64,000 bases of DNA from Pleodorina starrii (lineage: Eukaryota; Chlorophyta; Chlorophyceae; Chlamydomonadales; Volvocaceae): assembly GCA_030267565.1 (NCBI GenBank), contig BRXU01000003.1, positions 1-64,000 on the forward strand, read 5' to 3'. The notes beneath the pieces were generated by a model that was not told the origin of the DNA, made no database searches, and saw only the letters and a program-made list of their open reading frames with translations. Shown piece after piece: positions 45,701-55,103 of this stretch; the first letter of the stretch is position 1; each line of letters begins with the position of its first letter. The translations under genes and the position numbers were made by a program.

Positions 45701-48700
45701 GTGAGAAGCCCGGCGAGGGCACAGGCGCAGACGTGGCCGTGCACGCGGCGTGCTAATAGTGGTGTGGCCTGCAGGCCCCGTGAGATAGGGAGGATGCCGA
45801 CTGCGAGGAGTGGTGCGGGGGTGTCCCCTGTAATCAGTTGCCAGCAAATCAAATTGAGAATGGCGAGGTATGCCAACTGTTGTGCAGGGGGTCCGGGTGC
45901 TTCCCGTGCTTGGCGGATGCCAACGTAAATGCTGTGTACGGCATGTCGTGCGGTGCGGAGCAGGGCGGCGCCTTGGGGTATTACTAGTGCTACGAGGATT
46001 AGGCGTCCCACCCAAATGAGGAGGAATACTGAGAGCAGATAGTGGACAATGTCGTTCAGGGGTTGTAGGGCGAGGGTTAGGGCAGTTGGGGTGAATGCGA
46101 GGGGCATGAGCAATGCAGCGTGGGCAACTTTAGTCCATTCGGCGTGTGTACGGCGTGTTCGGTTGGCTTGTACGGTTTGTCGTGCTGCCGCCATAATTCT
46201 GTGTGCGAGGTGTTCGGTACTCAGGGCGGCAGTGCGTGCACAGTATATGGCAAGGCCGACGGCCACGGGTGTTAGGACAATGTAACGGTACAGCAGGACA
46301 TGGAACGCCGCGTACGCCACCGCTGCGTATTTGAGCCAGTGTAGTAGGGTCATGCCCGTCCGGCGTGACAGCCAGCGGCGGGTCTGGACTACCGAATTCG
46401 GGTTCTGTCGGTCCCAGCCGCTCACACCGTGCGGGATGGGTTCGCTTTTACCACGGGGCTGTACATCACTCGCGGTGCAGACGCCTTGGTGTAGTTGGGT
46501 GTAGTCCCACCATGTCCCAGGGTGGGCCCCTTCAGGGGCACTGCCTGCCGTCGTGACACGGCGGCTGGCCCGGTGGCTGGCCCTTGGGCTAGTACTGGCC
46601 GTTACATCCCGGTCGTCCCGGCCCGAGGCTCGTGGTCCGGCACGCACATCTGCCCAGGGGTTCCCATTCCCCCCGTATGTGTTCTCACTACCCCGGGGGA
46701 GCATCGGGGTGGGGGTACCTATGTCATATATGTGCTCTTTGACATCCGTGCCTGTGTTGGGGTCGGTGCGTGTGTCCCTTGGCTGTACGGCTTGGCAGGC
46801 AGTTACATTCTGGTCTGCCTTCCGCCCGGCGGTCCCAGGCTCATCAGCCTTGGAGGTTCGTCCCCTCCATATTCCGCCCCCGGAGGGGCGTCCCCTGTGG
46901 GGGCTGTCGCCTCCCCTAGAGTGCACCAAGATCAGCGTGCCATCATCGTACGGGTGGGCTTCAACCTCTGCCCCGCTAGGGTCCGCACTCGCGTTGCCCC
47001 ACATGTGTCTGCCTATGTTGACCCAGCACCCAAGCCGTGACCCCGTACGCATACCGGCTCCATGCCCTCGTTCCAGTTCTCTCGTCCGCATATCGGTGCT
47101 GCCCCCGCCCCTCTTGCCATTCCTGATCCGCCCGTCTCCTGATGCTGCGTCATGTATGGGGGGCCATGGCCAGCGGCCCTCTCCTGCATGCCGTGCGATG
47201 TGTCCGCTGGGGCAGTCGTGGGCTCCTTCCTTTGGATTGGCGCGGGTCCTATCACTGTGGGGTCCAGGGTGCGTGGGAAGGGGTGTGGTGGGCAATCGGT
47301 TGTGGGTGTTTGGGCGTGTTACTGGGTGGGGGTGAGCAGCAGGTTGGGTTGAGCTGCCTATCCAATTGGGTGGGAAGTGGTGGGTCGGGGCGGGGGCCCC
47401 GGCATCGGGCAGTTGGTGCCGAGCGGCGGGCTTCGTCCCCTCTATGCCAGGTTTAGTGCTTACGTTTCCGGCGACCCCCTCCATGGCCTCCGCCAGGTTG
47501 CGGGCCGCCTGCCCGTCCTCCTCATCGTCGCTCAGCACCATGAGATCCACCAGGTTGGCGCCGCTGGGGGCGACGACGGCGGCCGCCATTGGGGACACGC
47601 TCCGGATGGGCTGGGGGTGGGGCGCCTTCAGGGCCGCCATCAGGGTCTCGATCAGGGTGTCCCGTAGCTGCCGCAGCTCACGCTTCTCTGTGCCGTACAA
47701 GAAGCCAGCACTCAGCATGTCCATGCTGGGCCGGCCCAGCATCGCTGCGAACGCGAGCCCCACGATGCTCATGGGTTTGCGGTAGGGGCTGAGGGCGTCC
47801 ATGGGGGTGAGCGGCGTCTGCGCCCCTGTGCCGTACGGGGAGCCGGCCGGCAGGGCCAGGTGGACCCGGGTCCCGTTCAAACTCAGCAGGCAGTTGCTGG
47901 TGTTCTTCAGCTCGCCGTCGTTGACGCCAAGCATTGTGAGCACGAAGCTGGCGGGGCCCATGAGGGGCAGGCAGAGGGTTTTTGTCGGCAGCCTGTAGTA
48001 CGGTTCCCCCCCGTCGCCCTGCACCATGCAGACGTCCCTCAGGCGGTTGTACATGCCCCCCGCGTCCAGGATGATCAGGCTGTCTGCGATGTCCCACACG
48101 TCCCCGCTCACGAGGCTGAGCGGCTGTCCCCGTAGGTCAACCGTGGATGGGATCGGGTACTCTGTGCTCGGATCGGCAAGGGTATCTCCTGCCTCCCTCC
48201 GCTCCTGGTCGCGGGAGGCCTGGAGCAGCGGCGCGCCCATGGTGCGGAACCGTCCGCACTTAGCCTTGAATTGCTGCGCGATGTTGCCCATCTCTGTACG
48301 GCTGAGCAGTTCGGGTAGGTCCGTTAGCAGGATCCCGCCGCTGCAGAGGTTGCGGAGCTCCGGGGGGGCTTTGTCGCCGTCTGGGTAAGCGGTGAGGCTG
48401 ATGAACTCGAGGCAGTACCGGCCAGAGGTGATCAGCAGGCGCCCGGCCGCCTGGAACGCCTCGCGGGCGGAGACGTTTTCGAAATGCAGGACCCGCGCCT
48501 CCGCTAGCACATCCGGTGCGAGCTGCAGCTGCGCGATGCTGTCGTGTAGGGGCGCACGGACTCGCTGGATCTTGACATCGAGCAGGGCTGCGGCGGGGGC
48601 CTGCAGCGCCTCCTTCAGGGTGTATTGGTGTTCGGTGTCGTTGGCGCCCGCTGCAGCAGGGGGGAGTTGGGCGTGGGTGTGCGGATGGCGGGGTTGGGGC

Positions 48701-50742
48701 AACATGGTAGGTATGTGGTGTAGTGGGGTGTGGCTGTTTGGGGTGGGGGGTGTGGGTTTCGGGGCTTGGAGGCTGCCGTGGGGGGGGTTGAGTGTGTTTT
48801 TACTAGTTCGGTGGATGCGGGGCTCGTGTTGGGTCGGCGGTATACGCACTGATCTCAGGCGCTTGCAAGGCGGATTCATGATGGCCCCAGGCCCCCTCTC
48901 ACCCGCGTCGGCCTCGTTGATGTAGGTCGCCGAAATTTGCTGCAGTGCGGCCGTTGGGTCCTCACAGCCCCCGCCGAGCGTGTGGTCCCGGATGATGGCC
49001 AGGGCGCTGTGGTTGTAGAGCTGCGCTTGTTCGCCGTATTGGGCTGCACGGACCCTGTCGTCGGCGCCGGCGTGCCGGCCGCCGGCGCCGGCCTGGAAGA
49101 TGACACTGACCTTGGCCGCCTCGACCTTGACGTGGCTGTGGTTGGCAAGGGAGATCATGGGCATGACGACGCCGTCCCCTTGGGTAAAGGCCGTCAGGAA
49201 CTCACAGCCCCTCGCGGTGGGAATGTTGAGTCCGAGGGTGATCGTCCGGCTGAGAGCGCTGCCGCCCCCGCTGCGGAATTTCTGTACTCCTAGTTCGGCT
49301 GAGAAGAGGTCGACGCCGGTTAGATCGACGCCCTTTGCGACCAACTGTTCCTTCACACGCGCCTTCAGAGCCTGCTTATCGGCGGGGATGCTTATGCTGT
49401 TTCCCTTCTGGATGCACAGCCCGTCGGTGTCTCCCATGGCTAGGCCCGGGATGAGAATGCGGCACCTCGGAGGCCGCTCAGTGGAGTATGCACCGGTGAG
49501 ATTCATGAGTTGAGCCTCGTTGGCTGTGAGCGTCACCGTGGCCTGTGCTGCGGCCGAGCTGTGCAGCGTCCCGGCTGCCGCCATCTGGGCGGGGCGCGCG
49601 AGCGGCTTTCGCGCGGGGCAGGTACGCTGGAGCGCGTTACTGAGGTGAGAGGAGAGAGCTCGGGCTGAGTAGAAGCTTACGCCGTGCTTACAGAACAGGA
49701 GAGGCCGGTCTTTGAAGTGAGCCGGTAGCGCCATACTGCTATACGAGAGGTCAGTGTGGATGATGGCGAGTTGAGTTTGTTGATTGTGATCCGGGTATGG
49801 CATGCGTAGGGTCGCGGTGTCCTTGGTTTGAGGTAGGGGGCCGATATTCGCCGTACATTGTGTCGGAGGTGCCGGGCGCCATTTTCGCTTGCCTTCCGGG
49901 TGATGGTCTGTGTTCTTTTGAGGATGATTACTGTCTGAGAGTTTATACCATATGGTTGTGCGCGCGGCCATAGCGCTGGCTTTGCGCATCGAGTCTACAT
50001 TGGTGACATGGTTGGCGTCCGCGCTTGCTGGTGGGCGCCGATGGCATATTGTACATGTTCTTATAGGCAGATTAGATGTAGGTATGTCGGTTCCGATGCC
50101 TGTGCGCTGGCAGGGTAGCCATGTCTCGCCCATCTCTCGGTGAATAATTTCTCCGTGGTCGCTCAAGTTGGTAAGCTGGGTTAAACTTATTAGTAGGCCG
50201 CTGTGGTTGGTTTCTGTGGGTGACTTGTGCTGCATAGGTGCGCGTGCTGGCGCGTGTTGCTTCTGCATGGTCCGACTTTGGCTCGGCCTGTATCCCCATG
50301 TGTTTGTCACTCCCGGTATGCGCAGTGCATATTTCAAGGTCATCCTCGGATGTAAGGTCTTCAGGGGTGGACCGAGCTCATGTCCATGCTGTCTGGGCTT
50401 CGGGCCCATATGTTCCGGGCCTATCCAGGCTGTACCGATATGTGGTTGTCGACAAAGAGGCGATTGTTGCGTGTTGATCTCATGCCTGTCCCGGGTAGGC
50501 TTGCATTGTCCTGACAGATTGACCGGAGGGGAGTTGGTACCCTGTATTTGTGGCTCATTTCCAAGGTTAACCGATTCTGGCAACGCTATGTTACCCGCCG
50601 ACGTCAGTTCCGGGATTAGCAATGGTGCGTAGAGCAGGCCGGTCTGCACCGGAGCCTTAAGCTCATCCATTGTCCCCACTTCGGTCACGGAGCGGCCCTC
50701 GGCGCCCAGAATTAACACGGTTAGCACAAGCAATCCAAGCAT
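42775..50742 (-). CDS. LINE ORF1: multi-span segment, Josephin-like protease, APE endonuclease
   Basis: 2655 residues from an ATG at 50742. Residues 1-15 are hydrophobic like a signal peptide. About 330-1100 contain two globular-looking blocks I do not recognise. About 1465-1705 holds some six hydrophobic segments. About 1765-1925 is Josephin-like: HERQ....MC..HAINNLL with C1775, GHAV with H1894 and WFIIDSQ with D1909. The His-to-Asp distance of 15 equals that of ataxin-3. A Pro/Ala-rich basic linker follows. The APE endonuclease spans about 2288-2526: N2289 (MNTRGL), E2316 (TETKL), D2437/N2439 (GDWNAV), D2525-H2526 (FDHRP). It ends at TAA 42775-42777. Josephin enzymes cleave ubiquitin chains; in this LINE the role is unknown. 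The first 340 or so residues may be non-coding 5' sequence that happens to be open; an internal ATG near 49733 is an alternative start. Confidence 0.85.
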   Translation of the reverse strand: MLGLLVLTVLILGAEGRSVTEVGTMDELKAPVQTGLLYAPLLIPELTSAGNIALPESVNLGNEPQIQGTNSPPVNLSGQCKPTRDRHEINTQQSPLCRQPHIGTAWIGPEHMGPKPRQHGHELGPPLKTLHPRMTLKYALRIPGVTNTWGYRPSQSRTMQKQHAPARAPMQHKSPTETNHSGLLISLTQLTNLSDHGEIIHREMGETWLPCQRTGIGTDIPTSNLPIRTCTICHRRPPASADANHVTNVDSMRKASAMAARTTIWYKLSDSNHPQKNTDHHPEGKRKWRPAPPTQCTANIGPLPQTKDTATLRMPYPDHNQQTQLAIIHTDLSYSSMALPAHFKDRPLLFCKHGVSFYSARALSSHLSNALQRTCPARKPLARPAQMAAAGTLHSSAAAQATVTLTANEAQLMNLTGAYSTERPPRCRILIPGLAMGDTDGLCIQKGNSISIPADKQALKARVKEQLVAKGVDLTGVDLFSAELGVQKFRSGGGSALSRTITLGLNIPTARGCEFLTAFTQGDGVVMPMISLANHSHVKVEAAKVSVIFQAGAGGRHAGADDRVRAAQYGEQAQLYNHSALAIIRDHTLGGGCEDPTAALQQISATYINEADAGERGPGAIMNPPCKRLRSVRIPPTQHEPRIHRTSKNTLNPPHGSLQAPKPTPPTPNSHTPLHHIPTMLPQPRHPHTHAQLPPAAAGANDTEHQYTLKEALQAPAAALLDVKIQRVRAPLHDSIAQLQLAPDVLAEARVLHFENVSAREAFQAAGRLLITSGRYCLEFISLTAYPDGDKAPPELRNLCSGGILLTDLPELLSRTEMGNIAQQFKAKCGRFRTMGAPLLQASRDQERREAGDTLADPSTEYPIPSTVDLRGQPLSLVSGDVWDIADSLIILDAGGMYNRLRDVCMVQGDGGEPYYRLPTKTLCLPLMGPASFVLTMLGVNDGELKNTSNCLLSLNGTRVHLALPAGSPYGTGAQTPLTPMDALSPYRKPMSIVGLAFAAMLGRPSMDMLSAGFLYGTEKRELRQLRDTLIETLMAALKAPHPQPIRSVSPMAAAVVAPSGANLVDLMVLSDDEEDGQAARNLAEAMEGVAGNVSTKPGIEGTKPAARHQLPDAGAPAPTHHFPPNWIGSSTQPAAHPHPVTRPNTHNRLPTTPLPTHPGPHSDRTRANPKEGAHDCPSGHIARHAGEGRWPWPPIHDAASGDGRIRNGKRGGGSTDMRTRELERGHGAGMRTGSRLGCWVNIGRHMWGNASADPSGAEVEAHPYDDGTLILVHSRGGDSPHRGRPSGGGIWRGRTSKADEPGTAGRKADQNVTACQAVQPRDTRTDPNTGTDVKEHIYDIGTPTPMLPRGSENTYGGNGNPWADVRAGPRASGRDDRDVTASTSPRASHRASRRVTTAGSAPEGAHPGTWWDYTQLHQGVCTASDVQPRGKSEPIPHGVSGWDRQNPNSVVQTRRWLSRRTGMTLLHWLKYAAVAYAAFHVLLYRYIVLTPVAVGLAIYCARTAALSTEHLAHRIMAAARQTVQANRTRRTHAEWTKVAHAALLMPLAFTPTALTLALQPLNDIVHYLLSVFLLIWVGRLILVALVIPQGAALLRTARHAVHSIYVGIRQAREAPGPPAQQLAYLAILNLICWQLITGDTPAPLLAVGILPISRGLQATPLLARRVHGHVCACALAGLLTHVPSTNQGMMVPLVTALALLVLDNPKATRLSRPRHEPQYGGPDEGTTRHAATPAHTTGTNNAPRRPEDVPWPPPAHPPAQETPTYHERQRAQMCMIHAINNLLGGPYIDPPHVLSYCRTMTTHMQQQGLHAAAAIWKHAHNPSTGHFSTIVLNHYLRHNVRIRDASGNTLPDTHIASVSTELPIRKGDQLHTLWAQLPPHAQSWGFIVHLEGHAVAVRRQHTHWFIIDSQSPRPTQLTTHWPLAHGTIYCLQRRHNNAPCQTHVDLRNVTPPEQWIAALTTNTQNGPNRPAAVTTDTTEQHPTGHDTRTLPEPTPAVAPPSPSYEVRARVEHAAPRYTAASPDPTPMEVDDAGPPGSEAHMQPTESGSPESRPARTPADPSPMDTDDAELEAETPQPPQDTDEAAGPPRPAQQDVPTPRRAAANAPEARHADTRRAARRAPAPEAAAPARTSRKRTRRKVGPVPATHTITYHLRRMLGLPIRAGRDRTAADAPEGAETTQAPQHILPDPAPDPVRTAAYGTTRPAPEQNATRPRPRKRPAESSPPAQSRPKPKTGPQQQHMTKYAHPKQPRADAPVAPAKTPEQTASEPPPAAPGAPPTGYLKLVTMNTRGLQGHREGILRLVDDHKPDVLVLTETKLSAHHRRAIASTKQSMQPYQTYLSNRPHVADRANREAGVLIGVAERLSRQGSATAEPIPTELEGYIGHVRIAPPASSTLHIIGVYCPSDSTTRQKIYEYGRAASAQAKAKGEHLIMAGDWNAVLKASDRSTGICNTDDRAHRCFSTENDLQPVHTMRREYTYTQTQLGLDTHLSRIDDVLLAPQTTAAVAKEGNAYEQVYDCGGNFDHRPLCTLLPLAGLRLFPAPAARPPTDLNPSSWSRIQLPILKESKDKARMEMEATLTGAITHLLDALRPAHETITAASTQMERAAGKDQARTILGHLRNHAAVQATNITSLSQELGTLMLQCLGILESHCQ

Positions 50743-51083
50743 TTTGCAATGCTAAATTGCTGCTTACCGCGCGGCCGTGAACGCGTATCTCACCTTCCAC
50801 TCGTCGGTCAGCAGAACAAGTAAAAATGAACCCTACGCTTAGGACTCATGTATGTTACTATTTCTCCGCAAGTTGGGTTTGCTTCTGTTCTTAGGGTTTT
50901 TAGGCGCCGGTTCTCGCACTGTGTATGGGTTGCCAGCACTGAGTGGGTGTGTATGGGTATGGAGTCCAGGCACTATTCCAGGCGTATAACCTGTACGGTG
51001 TCTTGCAGGCAACAAGGTATGTAAGCTCTGGTCCCCACTTTTCAGGCACCGGCCCCCAGGCTCTTGCATTGTGTACCCCGTTC
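50743..51083. other. Spacer between LINE ORF1 and Helitron gene
   Basis: Probably holds the LINE 5' UTR and promoter and the 3' flank of the Helitron gene, but no boundary is visible. 50,950-51,015 resembles 36,330-36,400 at the other end of the LINE. Confidence 0.4.
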
Positions 51084-51265
51084 CTATGGTCCTGCATTGC
51101 TTGCCTCTTCTGGGTGTACTTCGGGGCGGGCAGCGGGACCTGCTTCCGTATGGGCCGATGCCTGAGGTGACCGACCGCGTTTGTGGCGCTGTGGGGCACA
51201 GCGCGAATTGGCAAAGGTTAGGGTGAGGACTCAAGGTGCAGGTGTATACTTGCGCAATGACTTAC

Positions 51266-51538
51266 GGTTGGAAGGCGTGGACTGCTGGCGGTACCAGCTG
51301 ATGGCGTGAGGGCGTTCACGTAACGCTGGGTGCAGTTGCTGAGGTGCCTTTCCAGCTTCCTCTTGTTGTCAGGCGGGATGCCTGCAACGGTGGTGAGGCC
51401 GATGCTTTCTGAAGCACTGTACAGCAAATCCGCAGCCTCGCGCCACTGCCTGCTTCTGAGGTGCTGCAGTAACTTCGCCTGTGCGTCATGTGGCAGCCGG
51501 AGCGTAGCTGCTGTGAGCGCCCCCTGATCTATTTGGTG
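51266..51538 (-). other. Internal 273-nt exon of the Helitron-type gene
   Basis: The acceptor (CTCCACCTGCAG after a pyrimidine tract) lies at 51539-51544 and the donor GTAAGT at 51265-51260. The exon is 91 whole codons without a stop and encodes a basic, helical-looking segment. The downstream intron has a CCTAAC branch-like motif and ends CCCCACAG at 51189. Confidence 0.6.
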
Positions 51539-51691
51539 CTGCAGGTGGAGGAAGGGATGGGAGGATAGTTATGAATTCAGGCCTGAAATGAAAACAGCTG
51601 CTTTCTGATAGGTTACATCTGTTGCTGTAATGTTTATGGTAAGTTGGGGCCATATTGGTCCTGCCTATGTTATCCTTCTTGCTGTCCTTAC
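51539..51691 (-). other. Predicted 153-nt GT-AG intron
   Basis: Begins GTAAGG after codon GCG and ends in a C/T-rich tract plus CAG. It joins frames at phase 0 on both sides. Confidence 0.6.
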
Positions 51692-51780
51692 CGCAATGGT
51701 GCCGGTAGGTGCGGTTGCAGGAACAGGCGGGTGTGTTGCATGGCGCTCAGGCACATGGGCGGACGCCGCGTTGGCGTCCG

Positions 51781-52520
51781 CAACAGCTGTCGCCTCCTCC
51801 TCCACCACGGACGCCTGGGCCGACGCCTCAGTGCGAATTCCGGCTGTGCCGTGCGTTGCTGCCTGCTCGGGCCCTCCAAAGCGCGCCGCTGCATACCCTG
51901 CCTGCCGCTGCTGCTGGTGCTCGCCCAGCGCGAGCGCCTCCTCCTCTGTGTCCACATGCAGTGCAGTGGCCAGGACGTTGCGCGGGATGCTGTCCGCAGC
52001 CTCCTCCCACTGCTGTACTGCATCGTGATCAAGGCGGTCGTGCAGGTGCGGGTACACCTCCGCCAGCCAGCGCGCCCAGCGGGCGATGACATGGCCTCGC
52101 AGGTGGAGGGCATTTGTGCGCTTTGCGAGGTCGATGATTTCAGCCTCGCTTTGCGCTGCTGCAACAAGCACCACCGACACGATTTCCGGCACACGGTCAG
52201 GGGGCAAAGGAAACATGGCCGCCAGGCTGTCCGGTCCTGGATTGTTGAAGCTGATGATGTGCACCCGCAGGACTGCATGCCCGATATCCGATGTGCTGGT
52301 AGAGCGGTCGCGTGCATGCCTGCAGATGGCCAGGTGCCGTAGTACCCTGGCGGGTGCTACCACGCGCTCCTCCAGCATCGTTAGCTGCGTGAGATGTTCG
52401 GGCCGGGGCCCGTTGTCGACCGTCTTGTACGACAGGGGTGGCACTGTGCCGTTAGCAAGGCTGCCGCTGCAATGGTGACAGATGTCAAGATCGGCGTCCC
52501 CGTAACCGCTGGCTCGAATG
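51781..52520. repeat. 740-bp tandem duplication, copy 1
   Basis: Matches 52521-53260 with only a handful of substitutions. Junctions fall exactly at CAACAGCTGTCG starts and GGCTCGAATG ends. Confidence 0.95.
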
Positions 52521-53260
52521 CAACAGCTGTCGCCTCCTCCTCCACCACGGACGCCTGGGCCGACGCCTCAGTGCGAATTCCGGCTGTGCCGTGCGCTGCT
52601 GCCTGCTCGGGCCCTCCAAAGCGCGCCGCTGCATACCCTGCCTGCCACTGCTGCTGGTGCTCGCCCAGCGCGAGCGCCTCCTCCTCTGTGTCCACATGCA
52701 GTGCAGTGGCCAGGACGTTGCGCGGGATGCTGTCCGCAGCCTCCTCCCACTGCTGTACTGCATCGTGATCAAGGCGGTCGTGCAGGTGCGGGTACACCTC
52801 CACCAGCCAGCGCGCCCAGCGGGCGATGACATGGCCTCGCAGGTGGAGGGCATTTGTGCGCTTTGCGAGGTCGATGATTTCAGCCTCGCTTTGCGCTGCT
52901 GCAACAAGCACCACCGACACGATTTCCGGCACACGGTCAGGGGGCAAAGGAAACATGGCCGCCAGGCTGTCCGGTCCTGGATTGTTGAAGCTGATGATGT
53001 GCGCCCGCAGGACTGCATGCCCTGTATCCGATGCGCTGGTAGAGCGGTCGCGTGCATGCCTGCAGATGGCCAGGTGCCGTAGTACCCTGGCGGGTGCTAC
53101 CACGCGCTCCTCCAGCATCGTTAGCTGCGTGAGATGTTCGGGCCGGGGCCCGTTGTCGACCGTCTTGTACGACAGGGGTGGCACTGTGCCGTTAGCAAGG
53201 CTGCCGCTGCAATGGTGACAGATGTCAAGATCGGCGTCCCCGTAACCGCTGGCTCGAATG
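52521..53260. repeat. 740-bp tandem duplication, copy 2
   Basis: Lies inside the long Helitron-type frame. The last 35 or so codons of that frame run out of frame into copy 1. Confidence 0.95.
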
Positions 53261-53944
53261 CAGCCAGCACGCTCGTCGCCAAGCAGGTGGTACTGCAGTG
53301 CAAACGGCCGTGCCGGCGCCGTGCTGGTGGAGGGTCCTGGATCACTGCTGGCCGATGCCGGTGCCGTCCAGAGCGTGGTGTGGTTGAGGCGATGCACTGT
53401 TTGGTCCACTTCACGGGTGTTGTATAGAACCGGCTGCAGCAGCGCCACGTTGTGCAAGTACGTGTGCCCCCGCAGGTCGCAGCGCCGCATGCGGATGCCA
53501 CACACGCAGCATGGGTGCAGCGGGAGATTCTCGTCCAGCAGGCGCCTGAAGTTGAGGGCGTCGCGGCTGTCGTCATCCAGTGACAGCTGCAGTGGCTGCG
53601 CTGTGCTACCTGCCGCGGCTGCTGTTTGTCCCGCTGCCGCCTGCTCCGCTGCCGCTTTTGCTGCATCGAATAGGCTGTTCCGCTGTGGAAACGCTGCTGG
53701 GTCGTTAAAACCCATAGCGTCCGCGAGTATTTGCAGCGGATCCTTCCCGTCGTGCTCCCGGGCTTGCACGGTTGCGTCCGCGAGGAATTCTCTGTATTGC
53801 TCGCATTTTGCTGCACCGCAGTCCCGCAGGAAGTTTAACAACTGCCGGGTGCTTATTGCCTGACTGGCGACCGAACCGGCCACCGGCGATCGAATCGGCG
53901 ACCGAATGGGTGACTTCTCGATTCATCCCATTAAAAAATGTATT

Positions 53945-54323
53945 CGATTCGCATTTCGCTGCACCGCAGTCCCGCAGAAAGTTCAACAGCAGTTGGTGTG
54001 GAATCTGCTTGCACGGTGGGTGCGGAGCATGGGGCAGCACTCCAGCATCGTTGCTGCACTGCTGCTACTAACAAAGCAGTAACAGGCTCCTGGTCTTTTG
54101 AAAAGTAAATTCTAATTAAAAGTAGGGTTGCGTAGGATTTGAACCGGCGATATCTGGTTAAAAAAACAAAATTGGGCGACTGGGATTCGAACCGGCGATC
54201 TCTGGAATCGACCGACGCGGCCTTCCGATCGAGCGCTTTTTCGACATGCCAAAATCGAAGAACCAATTGTCCATACCCACGAAAACGGAAAAATGCCCGA
54301 GTGCCCCGGCATCAAATCCCTAC
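53945..54323 (-). mobile_element. SINE-like cassette (family C), copy 3
   Basis: The body is next to the Helitron-type gene, whose 5' end contains a second copy of the same ~45-bp body segment (53795-53845). Two box-B-like motifs are at 54133-54146 and 54182-54194; the latter, GGTTCGAATCCC, is canonical. The 52-bp module follows at 54324. Confidence 0.65.
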
Positions 54324-54376
54324 TGGCCTTCGGCTCGCCCTTTGGGCTCGCTTAGCAAATCCCTTTCACGGCGCAA
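54324..54376. repeat. 52-bp module, copy 3
   Basis: As 31990-32041 with one change (CACGGCGC for CGCGGCGC); followed by a hexamer run. Confidence 0.85.
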
Positions 54377-54632
54377 CTGCAAGCACAACTGCAATCGCAA
54401 CCACAACCGAAACCGAAACCGAAACCGAAACCGAAACCGAAACCGAAACCGAAACCGAAACCGAAACCGAAACCGAAACCGAAACCGAAACCGAAACCGA
54501 AACCGAAACCGAAACCGAAACCGAAACCGAAACCGAAACCGAAACCGAAACCGAAACCGAAACCGAAACCGAAACCGAAACTGGAACTTAAACCGAAACC
54601 GAAATCGAAACCGAAACCGAAACGGAAACCGG
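54376..54632. repeat. (GAAACC)n microsatellite
   Basis: About 40 hexamers, starting with CAACTG/CAACCA variants and switching to GAAACC. Confidence 0.95.
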
Positions 54633-55103
54633 CCCATGCGCGCCCCATGCTCCGTGCCGCTCAGCCCCATGCTCCGCCCTGCATCATACTGCTGGGCCAG
54701 CTCGCGGCCCGCCTCACCCCATGTTCTGCCTCAGTCCACCTGGCTGCATGCTCCGCCCGCCTGTTGTGTGTGCTGCATACTACCGTTCACGAAGACCCTG
54801 TGCTTTCGTGCAGTGCCGTCCCACCACACCCCACCTCATGCTCCGTGCCCCTTGCCCTTGCCCCGCTTGTTCTGTCACCCCCGGGCCGCATGCCTCCCAA
54901 CACACCCACCCCGCCCCTGCCCCGCAACCGCAACCACAACCGTAACCACAACCGCAACCGCAATGACAACCGTAGCGAGCGGCCTCATGCTCCACGGCGC
55001 TCCACCCCATGCTCCGCTCCAGTCTGCCTTGCTCCATGCTCCACCCTGGCTCGCCCCACCCCATGCTCCACCCCGCCCCACCCCATGCTGCGCCCCGCTC
55101 CCC
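54632..55103. repeat. Segmental duplicate of 63517-64000
   Basis: The order CCCATGCGCGCCCC, CGTACTGCTGGGCCAGCTCG-like, GTTCTGTCACCCCCGGGCCG, short CAACCG run (54923-54975) and CCCCATGCTCC repeats is the same in both. The second copy is cut by the window edge. Confidence 0.85.

Larger units (their letters stand above)
36418..50742 (-). mobile_element. Dualen/RandI-like non-LTR retrotransposon (LINE), near full length
   Basis: The element runs on the minus strand from at least ORF1 (50742) to a 3' tail of (TAT)n at 36418-36436. It has two long ORFs with APE endonuclease, reverse transcriptase, RNase H, and a C-terminal CCHC plus PD-type restriction-like endonuclease. Having both endonuclease types is the hallmark of the Dualen (RandI) group described from Chlamydomonas. 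A 5'-truncated sister copy at 58777-60076 confirms the 3' end. The 5' end is not defined: no convincing target duplication was found, and up to about 100 bp above ORF1 may be 5' UTR. Confidence 0.9.
51084..53883 (-). pseudogene. Helitron-type gene (DUF6570-like), broken by a 740-bp duplication
   Basis: The 53883-52381 frame begins with a GTG, so the true N-terminus is not established. It has CCVCG and CHHC zinc-ligand pairs, then PPLSYKTVDNGP, a conserved LTMLEERVVAPARV helix and a GHAVLRAHIISF region. This is the layout of the DUF6570 region found N-terminal to Helitron helicases. The 740-bp tandem duplication shifts the frame (740 is 2 mod 3). Copy 1 (51781-52520) continues in the original frame to a donor at 51691. 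A 153-nt intron, an exon of 91 codons (51538-51266), a 77-nt intron and a last short exon (51188-51084, stop TAG) follow, all phase 0. No Rep or helicase domain is in the window, so it is a fragment, a diverged gene, or a captured piece. Confidence 0.7.

Noticed and set aside
50890..50920. Telomere-like TTAGGGTTTTTAGG
   Set aside because: Only about two degenerate units and no array.
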